Positions 12,301 through 22,800 of a stretch of 64,000 nucleotides of DNA are shown here, piece after piece. Location: NCBI RefSeq assembly GCF_000143415.4, contig NW_003314434.1:104008-168007 (forward strand), read 5' to 3'. Origin of the DNA: Selaginella moellendorffii. Taxonomy: Eukaryota; Streptophyta; Lycopodiopsida; Selaginellales; Selaginellaceae. Numbering within the stretch: the stretch's first letter is position 1; the number at the start of each line of letters is the position of its first letter. The notes beneath the pieces were generated by a model. It was not told the origin of the DNA. It searched no databases and saw only the letters and a list, made by a program, of their open reading frames with translations. The position numbers and the translations under genes were made by a program.

Positions 12301-13077
12301 ACTGCCGCTGGACCAAGTTACTTCCATAAAGAGAGGAAACAAAGTTAAAAGGTTTACTTACAAAGTTGATTGCGAGGTAGCGCGCGCAAGCACTGGCAAT
12401 AGTAGGGACTCCTGAATGCATACCACAGGTTTCCTTGTGATTTCAGATATTAAGAAACAAACCTGTTTCAGTGGCAACTTTCCAGAGACGAGGAACGTAC
12501 TGCAAAACATCTTGGTTGTCTCGAGAACACGAGAGCATGTCAGAAGCAATCCAAACTTGACACTCAGAAATAATAGAATCGCAGCCAAAAAATGTGGCGC
12601 CCTGCATGCAAAGAGCAAAGAGATGAAAAGAAGAAGCTATACTTGCGATGGTTTTTACCTCAAGCAAGTCTGCGACGCTGCAAGGAGCTACGTCGAGGCG
12701 CTCGAATAGAATTCCTTGCAAAATGTTGGCTAGAACTTCCAAATTCCAAGTCACAACAACGTGATCACTATGGGCCTCCCTGAAAACGAAAAGGATTAAC
12801 CGAAATCCCGAGTCGAGCGATAGACAAGAACCTGAAATTGCTGAAGAGCGATCGAAAATAGCTGGATCGCTCCGATAATCTGTAGACCCTACGTTAGCAG
12901 GAGCGAATATCTCGACTCGCAAACGTACATGACCCTGGACGCACGCAAGAAAACCTTGCACTTCCTCGCGAGAAGCAGCGGAATCCAATCCTCCCTCTCC
13001 ATCGCCGCAGCGTGAACCGCAGCTCCTCCCTCCTCGCAATCGCTGTCGCGGAGCTCCAAGATCACCTCGTCCTCCAT
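9343..13077 (-). CDS. FBL11: BTB/BACK-leucine-rich-repeat protein, FBL11-like
   Basis: About 17 exons on the minus strand. The N-terminus (MEDEVILELRDSDCEEGG) leads into a divergent BTB/POZ region (HAAAMEREDWIPLLLARKC, then VVVTWNLEVLANILQGILF and VADLLEGATFFGC). A BACK-like helical part follows (LFYSERNLFQAILRRCRFE, ALELISKVRMHWVPVDFLA), then a long series of cysteine-type LRRs, for example ILNLTGCQQVTD, AISLSGCSNLSDSGIAKF, LEVLDLAYCTG and LRQLSLTACRCLDSGL. The end GGTTLRTFIVKERL matches the tail I remember of Arabidopsis BTB/POZ protein FBL11. Such proteins are expected to act as CUL3 adaptors or LRR substrate receptors. The divergent MYB gene starts 260 bp away. Some small exons are uncertain. 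Confidence 0.75.
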
Positions 13078-13336
13078 CGCGAGGATGGAAACCCTGAGAT
13101 TTTAGGCTACATTTTCACAGACATAGAACATTCCCGCGGAGGAATTGACGATGAATCTGGACCGTCGGATCATGGTCGGTGCCTTGTCTTGTCAGCTAAC
13201 CGGCCCCAGATCTACCTGTGTGCTTGGCCATTGCAGCGAGGGCATTGGGTCTTCTTTTTCTCACACTCTCCGCGGTTAAGATTCCAGATTTGTGGAGAAG
13301 TTTCTCTTGTGTGGGAAGAACTGGCAATCGATCAGG

Positions 13337-14357
13337 ATGGCGCGGAGGTGCTCGCATTGTGGCCACAATGGCCACAACTCGAGGACGTGTCCGGATCGCG
13401 GCATCCGGTTGTTTGGCGTGAGGCTCACGATGAAGGCCACGGACGGCGCGAGCGGCGTAGCGATGCGGAGGAGCGCCAGCGCAGGGAATTTGGTGACAAT
13501 GCAAGCAATCGCGACGCCGACGAGCAGCTCCGCGGTCGCGTCGGAGCAATCTGAGTCGGGCGGCGATGGCTACGCCTCGGATGGGCTCGTCCAGGCGTCG
13601 AGCTACGCGAGAGCGAGGAAGAAAGGTAAATTGCAGCCCAATTCTCGCCCATTCTCGCGATCTCTCGGCTTGGGTCGCTTCCAATCCTCCTCAATTCACG
13701 TCGTCCACACCGCAATTGGCTGAATCTCTCTGGAAATTTTCCAGGTGTTCCGTGGAGGGAGGAAGAACACCGGCTGTTCTTGGTGGGTCTCCACGCGCTG
13801 GGGAAAGGAGATTGGCGGGGGATCTCGAGGAATTACGTGACGAGCAGGACGCCGACGCAGGTCGCGAGCCACGCGCAGAAGTATTTCATCCGCCAGAGCA
13901 ATCTCACCAAGCGCAAGCGCCGCTCCAGCTTGTTTGACATCTCCCCAGAGGTAAGAAGAAGCATCCACTTGTTCTTCCACTGACCTTGGAACAAGGACAG
14001 GCGGATTGTAATCCCCGGAGAAATCTTCGTGGCAAGCAGGCAATGGACGATGCAACGAGCTCGGATCCAAGGGAATCTCCCAGATTCCAAAGGCATCTTC
14101 CACCGCTCGCGCCCCAGGAGGAGAGCATTTCGTCATCTTCCGTGGAAAATCCGCGACAGTGGCTGTGTATATCCACGTCGCCAAATCCAGCGGCGGATAA
14201 GTTAGCGGGGCCTAAGCCCAAAACCCCTGCTAAAACCTTAGCACTGGAGGAGGAACCGGAGGACCTGACGAGGCTAAGCCTCGGCTCCGCCAACTTAGTG
14301 GCCCCGCCTAATCTGGAGAAGCTTGCCCCCACTTCGGAGCCAATAAGCGTAGTTTAA
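13337..14357 (+). CDS. MYB-related transcription factor with zinc knuckle and SHAQKYF MYB repeat
   Basis: Three exons: 13337-13625, 13745-13950 and 14001-14357. The N-terminus has a CCHC-like knuckle, [18 protein letters not shown], followed by GIRLFGVRL, an R/KLFGV-type repression motif. The single MYB repeat reads [44 protein letters not shown], with the SHAQKYF signature. This architecture is that of the KUODA1/MYBS3 plant subfamily, which binds TATCCA-type or related elements and often represses. The C-terminal third is Ser/Pro-rich and low complexity. The ATG at 13337 gives the usual start just before the knuckle; an in-frame ATG at 13292 would add 15 residues. Which subfamily member it is cannot be decided. 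Confidence 0.88.
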
Positions 14358-14519
14358 ACCAGACCTTGAAAAACGTACATACCTTTTATTTGACTTTTTA
14401 CTGGAGAAAGGGAATACGAGCAGGAGGAGATATGGCGTATCCAAGCACGTGTTTCGTGTGCCAGGTTTAGGGCAAATATATCTATCAGAATTTACCCTTG
14501 CATTTTGTCCAATGGATAA

Positions 14520-14530
14520 AGAAATATATA
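14520..14530 (+). promoter_or_regulatory. Likely TATA box of the FBL15-like gene
   Basis: The run AAATATATATA lies about 180 bp before the ATG at 14705 and would place transcription start near 14550 with a leader of about 150 nt. Only sequence and spacing support it. Confidence 0.35.
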
Positions 14531-14704
14531 TACGGCAGGAGAAAAGATAAAAATGCATTGCAGTTATTTTACCCCTTTTATTATCGCAGTGAGCTGGAGA
14601 GAGTTTTGGCCTAGGTCTGAAATAAAATTAGGGTTTGTGCGTGCGAGTGGAGCTCACAATCGAGGTAAGCGTGCGAGCCCGAGAGCACGGCGCCGGCGCA
14701 TCGC

Positions 14705-17700
14705 GTGGATTACCAGGAATGCGCGTTCGAAATGGAGGAGATTTCTGGCAGCAGCAGCGGCAACAGCAGCAGCAGCAGCAGCAGCAACAACGGCGGCGAC
14801 GAGTGGGCGGCGAGAGGGCTGGAGAATGAGCCCCATTCCTCCATGCCCGAGTTGGAACAACAGGAGCGCCGGATCCTGAGAGGGAAAGGTCTAGCTCGCA
14901 GCTCCAGCGGCATTAGCGGCAGTGAGGACATTGGAACGAGCTCCACTGCCGCTGGCGCTGGCGAATCGCTCAGGGGGTACCAGAGCAGTGCTGCGTTGAA
15001 GGCTTGCTCGGATTCCCTGTCTCTGGGGTTTGAGTTTGGGGATGTAGATGGTTCCAGGATCGCGGCGGAGATTATCTCGGAGCTTGGGCGGGGGCTTCGC
15101 AATCAAGCCGAGGCACTGAGGATCATGGAAGAGGATACTCCTGAGACCGAGCAGCAGTGTTTTTTGCTAGCGCCTCCGGGAGCTAACAAGTCCCAGCTAC
15201 ACAAGCTTTCCAAGAGGACGAAGCTTGTTACTTTTGCTGCGTAAGTCTTGGTGGTTTTACCTTCCATAAATTCCTTTTGGATTTTTTATGACACCACTGC
15301 AGGCGTAGGAAGACTCGAGAGACGCAGGCTTTTGAGCTACAGATCCAGGAGCTTCGCAGGGAGATGTCTATCGCAGAGAAGGAGGAAGAGAAAATCGTTC
15401 CCATCGCGCCCCGGGAGGTGGAGCCAGAAGAACCTTTTGCTGGAGAGGCTAGGATGGATCTTACAGATGATTTGCTTCACAAGGTAACTTTTGTTTATTG
15501 ATGTGGAGCTAGAATACCTGTTGAAACTGTGCAGGTTTTCTCTTATCTGGATGACGTCTCCTTGTGTCGTGCGGCAATAGTTTGTCGGCAATGGCGTGTC
15601 GCAAGTGCGCACGAGGACTTTTGGAAGATTTTGAATTTTGAAGGCCGACGGGTGACTCCGAAGCAAGGTGACCGCATCAATGTTGCAATTGTTTCTTACA
15701 AAATCTTCTGCAGTGAGAAACTTATGCCAAAGGTATCCCAACGCAATCGAGCTAAACCTGAAATGTAAAATTGTGGAGGATCTACTTGCGCTTGACGCAA
15801 TCCGGAGCCTCAGGTGACGAGTAATTCAAGTGATTACTTTTTCATGCACTCATCCCTGTTTTTTCTTTGAATTTCAGAGCACTGCAGGTTCTTAGCTTGG
15901 GAGAGGGGTTATATGGTGATCCGTTCTTTCACGCTTTATCGGCCGAATGCGCTAGTTTGAGAACTTTGAGTATTTCAGACGCTGTCTTAGGCAGTGGAGC
16001 TTCTCAAGAGATACAGATCCGTCATGACCACTTGCTAAAACTCGATATTGTAAAATGCCGAGTTTTACGAGTTCATGTCCGGTAGGTACAGTGCTAAATG
16101 TTCAAGTTCTTGGTCCGTAACCTTATGTCTCGTTTGCAGAGGTTCACATTTGCAAGGGTTGTCTCTAAGACGCACAGGCACAGCTGCTGTAATACTTCAC
16201 TGTCCTCGACTCTTGCGTCTTGATATATCGTCATGCCATAAGCTTTCTGATACTGGAGTGAGAGCAGCAGCGACAACCTGTCCACTTTTGTCGGAGCTGG
16301 ATATATCTCATTGCTCTTATGTCAGTGATGAAACTCTGCGAGAGATTGCTATCGCGTGCTCAAACTTGAGGTCCCTTGATGCTTCAAATTGTCCTAACAT
16401 TTCTCTTGAAGTAAGCATGAGAGTTGTAAGTTTGCGGATTAAATTCTGAGTCCGATTTTGCAGGGTGTTCGGATGCCAGTGCTCGTTTCTTTGACCCTTG
16501 TCAATTGCGAAGGAATCAATTCCTCGTCTATGACGGCCATCTCTCATTGTTACATGCTCGAAGTAAGTCAAGGATGGACTTTGCACCCTGTTAACTTTAG
16601 TCCTTCTCTTGCAGGAACTTCTTCTTGATTTTTGCTGGTTGCTGACGACGGTATCGCTAGACTTACCGCGCCTAAAGAAGATCAGTTTGACAAACTGTCG
16701 GAAGTAAGTCCTCTTTTGTTTTATGGTCCCTTTCACTTTTTGGCATCTTTCACTTGGATCAGGTTTTCAGAGCTTGCTCTTCGTTCGCCAGCTCTGACAT
16801 CGATCGATGTCACAAAGTGTCCAATGCTCAACAGAATTGATATAAGTTCGAGTAGCCTTCAGGTAAAGTGTCGGCTACGTGTTATAAATTACTTACATTC
16901 TATATACATTTTCTAACAGAAGCTAGTTCTAAATCAACAACAAAACCTGGCGACCATACTTTTGCAATGCCCATCCTTGTACGAGGTCGACTTGACAGAC
17001 TGTGACTCGCTTTCGAACTCTTTATGTGAAGTCTTCAGTAATGGGGGCGGATGCCCGCGATTGAGATCACTTATCCTCGACAGCTGTGAGGTATGTCCTT
17101 TCTGTTTCTCGAAATGGCAAGTGCACATGAGTACGCTGTGCAGGGTCTAACGGCTATAAGGTTATCGAGCTCATCGTTACTTTATTTATCTCTTGCTGGC
17201 TGCCGAACAGTTTCCTCTATCGATCTTCAGTGTCCAGAGCTTCAACGCTTGCTGTTAGATGGATGTGACCATCTCAGTCGGGCAAGCTTAAAACCGGTAT
17301 GTTTTCTTGGTTGGGTAATTGATGACTTAGATGCTGCTGTGTTGTGGCAGGTCGGATTGAGATCCTTAAATCTTGGAATCTGTCCCCACCTGAAAACACT
17401 TGTCATCAGAGCGGATCAGATGGTGGCTCTTGATCTCAGGGGGTGTGGAATTCTTCGCCAGGCGGAAATCATTTGCCCGTCTCTCCTGTCTTTAGATGCT
17501 TCGTACTGCAGGTTTGATCTGATAACACGTACGTTACTTGGTTGTTACTGATGCTGTACTGTGCAGCCAACTAGGAGATGACTGTCTTGCGGCCACGAGT
17601 AATGCATGCTCGCTTATACAGTCCCTTGTTCTGGCGTCATGTCCTTCCGTGGGACCAAGTGGTTTGCTAGCCTTGAAGCAGTTGCCGGGCTTAACAGTTT

Positions 17701-18669
17701 TGGACCTCTCTTACACATTTTTGACCGACTTGTCTCCCATCTACGAAGCATGTCCTCAGTTGGAGGTCAGTGATTATCTTCGGAAAATTGTTGGGTGTTA
17801 AATTTTTTTCTCTCCAGGTCTTGAGGCTCTCTGCGTGTAAATACCTCGCCAACGACGCTTTGGTCGCCTTGCATGGTGGAAAACTACTTCCGGATCTGCA
17901 AGAACTTGATCTTTCGTATGGGAGCCTTGACCGGAATGCAATCGACGGGCTGCTGTCGGAATGTCCCCACCTCAAACACGTCAGTCTCAATGGCTGCTCC
18001 AACGTGTTTGACATCGAGTGGCCGTCTGCAAGCACCGAGGAGGATACCCATATGCACGATGCTGACCGTGAAGAACAGCCAATGGAAGTTTCAGCGGAGA
18101 GGTGCTTGCAGACTTTGAACTGCGTCGGGTGCCCCAACATCAAGAGAGTTTTCATTCCGTCATCGGCTGGTTGCCTCCATCTCTCGATTCTGAACCTCTC
18201 CTTGTCCACCAACATAAAGGAGGTACGACTGGCGTGCACGAACTTGATAGCTTTGAACTTGAGGTATGTGGATCGCATTCGCCTATCACCTTTGCCCTCT
18301 AACTTTGTGTTCTTTTAGTAACTGCCTGTCGCTCATGGATCTTAAACTGGATTGTCCCAAGCTCGTGAGCCTGTGTTTGCAGGTACTTAGTTTTCTTACG
18401 CCCAAAAAAAAAAACCTCTTTTCATCTCACCTCCTCGCTTGTAGGCATCTGGAATCGAGGAAGGCGAGCTGGAAGAAGCCATAAGAGATTGCAGTTTGCT
18501 GGAGACTTTAGACCTTCGGAACTGCCCAAAGGTGTGCCGACTTTCACTTTATTGCTCTTCTTTTCGCTAAAGCTGTTCCTTACAGATACAAACTTCTACC
18601 CTGGTGAAAATACGAGCGATTCGTCCTGGAATAAAGCGACTCTATAACAGTTGGGGGACACCCGGCTAG
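14705..18669 (+). CDS. FBL15: F-box/LRR protein 15 (SLOMO/FBL15) homologue
   Basis: About 17 exons, all with GT-AG sites. After a Ser/Gly-rich N-terminus (poly-Ser, poly-Gln-like codons near 14755) comes the F-box: MDLTDDLLHKVFSYLDD, VSLCRAAIVCRQWRVAS, AHEDFWKILNFEGR. More than 20 LRRs follow, matching Arabidopsis FBL15 order, for example VRNLCQRYPNAIELNL, LLRLDISSCHKLSDTG, YVSDETLREIAIACSNLRSL, EVDLTDCDSLSNSLC, LRSLNLGICPHLKTL, LPGLTVLDLSYTFLTDL, CLQTLNCVGCPNIKRV and LLETLDLRNCPK. FBL15 is an SCF substrate receptor needed for auxin homeostasis and organ initiation in Arabidopsis. An in-frame ATG at 14732 is an alternative start. The gene ends IKRLYNSWGTPG. Confidence 0.9.
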
Positions 18670-18997
18670 TAGCGCTGCTATTGTACAGGAAAAAGGAACA
18701 AAAGATAGCCGGCGACCAAAGATTATGAAAAGGAAAGGAGCTCCACCATCATCCAAGTGAGTGTGGATGGCTTGTTAGCATTGTTCGTGCTAATAGCCAT
18801 ATAGTTTTGACAGGATATTATTGCCGGATAGCTGCCACAGTGAAAGCCTCAAAAGGTCCATTGTAATATCATAAATTCCCAGTATGTATGTTCAAGCTTC
18901 TTCTTCTGTCTTCTTCCGATGGTTCCTTCTGTCTTCTTACATGTGAAAGAAACATGCCGATGAGATATCAAAACTCGAAGCATGAAAACTCTAGTAC
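18670..18997. other. Intergenic with short sequence shared with 20402-20432
   Basis: No gene is seen. Around 18911-18936 the words CTTCCGATGGTTCCTTCTGT resemble CTTCCGATGGTTTCTTCTGT at about 20409-20428, with small differences around them. The pair flanks the AlaRS-derived segment as a direct repeat and probably marks a rearrangement breakpoint. Confidence 0.5.
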
Positions 18998-19587
18998 CTG
19001 GAGCTCGCTAAGTTGCTGCTGCAAATAGACCTTCCGAACCAGTGGAATTTGCGAGAGGTTTTTAAGTGCAGCGAGTTCCTGTTTACAATCTAAAGACTTT
19101 AGTATGAATCACAACGCAAATTCCAACTTGCCTTTTCTAGCTCTGTGAGTTCCAGCGAGTAGGCGTTGGACACACGCGCAGAGAGTTCTTCCGCACGCTG
19201 GATAGCCTCCTTTGCGAGGTTCCCAGTCACCGCAACCAATCGCCTCGTACCCTTGGCGACTCCCTCTTCCGAGACAATAGCAAATGCCTCGGCCTGTCTA
19301 GTGTTCGAGAGGTGCGTTCCTGATAGTCGAATTTAGCGAGCTTTTTCGTTGCTAAACGATATCAACTTACCTCCGCACAGCTCCACCGAATGGGTCACGC
19401 AAGATGGATCATTAAGTTGGCGAGAAAGGAGGGAGATAAGCTCGCCAAGGCATGGATCCGCACCATCTTCTGGGTGTGCTACCGCGTCAACCTGCCAGGA
19501 AAAGGCTGCCATCTCCTTCGATGATGCCTGGGAGCTCCACCGGAAATGCACTCCCGGCCAACTCGGCCAGCTCTCTTTCATCGTCAA
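18998..19587 (-). pseudogene. Alanyl-tRNA synthetase fragment (end of editing domain and following linker)
   Basis: Three exon-like blocks (19587-19371, about 19322-19132, about 19082-18998) give THSVELCGG|THLSNTRQ, the Cys-x-Gly-Gly-Thr-His metal motif of the AlaRS editing domain. They continue with AEAFAIVSEEGVAKGTRR, LVAVTGNLAKEAIQRAEEL and VYLQQQLSELQ. The second block ends with a GC donor. Neither the AlaRS catalytic core upstream nor the C-terminal domain downstream is present here, so this is a fragment. The sequence before VDAVAHPEDG does not look like AlaRS. The normal downstream part of AlaRS lies on the other side, fused to the callose synthase at 20480-19880. It may be transcribed, but a complete synthetase cannot be made. 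Confidence 0.65.
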
Positions 19588-19739
19588 GCGTCAACGCCGC
19601 GCCTGTGAGCCGATCAACAAGTTTGATGTTCTGAGAGCCTTCTCTCTAGGATTCCCCGCCGTAGCCGTCGAGGACGAGGCTGTGGCTGCAGCCATCCTTA
19701 ACTTAGTTCTCGCATAACGGTACGAGTTCATCTGTTTTA

Positions 19740-19803
19740 CATTTGTTTCATACAGCTCTTGACAATTCTCCCATTTGTTTCATACAGCTCTTGACAACTC
19801 TCC
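19740..19803 (+). repeat. Two tandem copies of a 32-bp unit
   Basis: The unit begins CATTTGTTTCATACAGCTC and is repeated once with a single T/C difference, at 19740-19771 and 19772-19803. It lies between the two AlaRS-derived pieces and has no coding meaning that I can see. Confidence 0.75.
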
Positions 19804-19879
19804 CATCTTTAGAACACTACCGCTAATGGTATGGTACTTTTTATTCTTGTTTCGTTCAGCTCTAACAGTTATCGCATTT

Positions 19880-22800
19880 TTAGGATGAAAAAATGTGAGC
19901 AGCGTGCTCCTCGGCTATGAGCATCGCTTTGCTGATTCCATCAACGTTGCTGCCCTGAAACAATATGAACATGTAAACGAGACGAGAAACTAATACAAGG
20001 AAGGAGCTTACTTGTCCCTGAGCAAACATGGACTCGCCACCACTGTTCCCATTCAATGGCTCCAAAGCCTTTCTCAGCCACTCGACAGCGCCGACTCCAT
20101 TCCCCGCCACGAAACTTGGGACTCCAGCGCAGACCAGCACCTTTCTCGCCACTGAATCGACACTGAAGATCATCGTCGCAACGCTCTGAAAATTAGCACA
20201 CCACGGCAAGAAGTCATGATTGGTGATCGATCGAAAACACAGCCTTACTCTCTCGGTGCCTGCTGCAACACCTTCCCGGAGAGCAGTCGTGTCGAGGCCA
20301 ACGTCGACTCTTAGAACGGACCATTTGAGGCCCCGCAAAACTGCCTGATCCACACAGCAAACTGTTGTCTCTATTGCTCTCTGCAGATTCAAGTCCAGAG
20401 CCCGTTGTCTTCCGATGGTTTCTTCTGTTGTGGTGGTTATGGGGGTTGACAGTAGCACAGATATCTCGAGCCCGCGGCTAAAAGCTTGGTTGAAGAGAAT
20501 GCGCGTGTGGAGTGGAGAGATAAATGGGAACCACGAGAGGAAGATGATGGGAGCGAAGATCACGTAGCCCATGCCGACGTCGTAGCTCCAGGCCCAGACG
20601 GACATGAGCCACCACAGCCTCGCCTTCTTGAGCCATGGTTTGCAAGCTATGCCAATCTGCGAAGAAAGAGTTGGAGGTGATAATGGATTGGAGGGAAGCT
20701 ACACAAAGCTTACGCTGAGAATCCCCCAGCCGGTGGGAATGAGAGCTAGGATGCTCGCTATAACATCCAGGACTTGGAGCCTCAGCGTGAAGACGCATCC
20801 GGTGATGAAGGCAGCGAGAAGAACTATGAATGCAAGGAAGTGAACAAAGCGGAGCTTGTTACTGCTCCTTGGGCTGAGCGACAGGAACTACAAAAGAGAG
20901 AAACGTTTGATTAGCGTGAGAGCTGGCTGGGTTTGGAGCTTACCGCCACTAGCAAGCCTATGCAAACGAACAACACCCATGAACTTGCGTACACCTGACA
21001 GCACAAGCTCTCTTGTTTGTGCATGCTCTTAAAGACGAAAACACAGCTTTTACCAGCAGAGAGATTGTTCCGACACCCGACCTGAGGTGATAAGCCACTC
21101 CAAACTGGATAAGGAAGAAGCGTAAGCTCAGGATGCATTCCACGGCTCTAGCTCGGAAGCCCATCAAATCCGTCTAGCAGAAAGAACAAGAGAAACACGA
21201 AACTAGTAGTTTTCAAGTTGGATAACTTTTCTTGTACCCGTTTTTCCCACCAGGTGGCCCAGCTCTCGTAATCCGGGGCGGAATGGCTCTTGTTTGTAAG
21301 CCAGTTATTCCAGTTGGTTATGTCTTCCACAGTCCTGGAAAAGAAGAATTTATCATTCGTGCAAACAACGCCATCAGACTAACTTACTTTTGCCACTCAA
21401 AGCTGAGTGGATTGAAGAAAAACGGGGCGTAGAGCCAGCATATGGCAAGGAAACCGATGTCCAGAGCCAGTAGAACGTATCCTTTTCTTGTCCGTTGTGC
21501 TCCATATACCACGTAGACGAACAACAGCATTGCTATCTCCAAACTACACGGGGATTAGCTTCGAACGAGGACATAAAAGACGTACCCTTTGACAAAATGG
21601 CTGCGCGAGTAGAAGCGATAGTTCTCAGCAAAATGGACGTGCTCAATGACAAATCCACGCCCAGTGCTGCGATACTGACACACAACATCCATGGTTTAGA
21701 GGAGCTTCGAAGTTAATTCTTTCTTCACTTGCCATTGCACCTCCATGGAGTATCGTCCTACCAAAGTAGTGTGTTCTTGTGGCCAACGAGAAAGCAAAGA
21801 AAATAAACGAGCCCAGCAGCCACATGAGAATGAAGTACTGTAGAGCCTGAAAGTGAATAAAACTGAGCTTGTGAGACATTCCTTGTAAACTTGGAAAACA
21901 TCACCTTGAGAAAGCCTTGCTCCAAAATGTAGCCCGTGACCATGGGAGCGCAGTTTAAGAACCCATACTGAAAAATCGCTTGCGTTGCAAGCACTGATTC
22001 CAGTGCGTTGTTGCCTTCTATGCGAGCCTTTGTCAGCATATCTTTTTCCACCCCCGACAGAACCTTCACAAGAAGACACAGAACTATTACGTGAAGTTGG
22101 GAAGTTTAGGACTACCATGTAAACTTTCCCATACAAGTATGCATAAAGTGCCACGACTATCATCTGTAGAAAAAGAAAAATGAAAAAAGAAAAAAGTCCA
22201 AGTTTACAATGATTTGAATTCATGCTTACCGCTGTAGATATATAGAACCCAACAGATGTATAGTAAAACGACAGCATTCTCCAGAAATCAAAGAATCGTG
22301 CCAAGCGGTAGACGTCCCTGCTGAGGATCTGCTCGCCATTTCCGCTCGAGACTTTGGCCTCAAATGCTGATATTTGATTCAGCCCCAGGTCCCGACCTTT
22401 ACCAACTTGAATATATTCGTGATGGGTCACCATGCCACCTCTGAGTGTAGAATTGTATCCTACAATTGCATTCGATTAGTTCACACCGAGCAGAGGTGTG
22501 ACTTACCAGCAAAGATGTCTTCACTCAAGTTGATGGTTCTCGAGGCTTTGCTGATCCCACCCCTGGTTATGTGAAAGATCCGATCAAACACATCTGGATG
22601 CCCGTAGTGCATTCGTATCCTGCATACAGTATTGTAGAAGGTTGGGAAATGTAAAGCAGGACTTACTTCAATGGATTTGCCATGACTCGTTGGGAGAGAG
22701 TAACAAAGGTGGTTTCCTGATTGGACATGAACCACGCTAGCGATGAAACACTGCAAAAAAAAAAAAAAAAATCAATTTTCAAGTGCGAGTTTGATTTAGT

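Noticed and set aside
13196-13715. Arg-rich minus-strand ORFs opposite the MYB gene
   Set aside because: They are shadows of the GC-rich MYB exon; the plus frame carries the zinc knuckle and MYB motifs.
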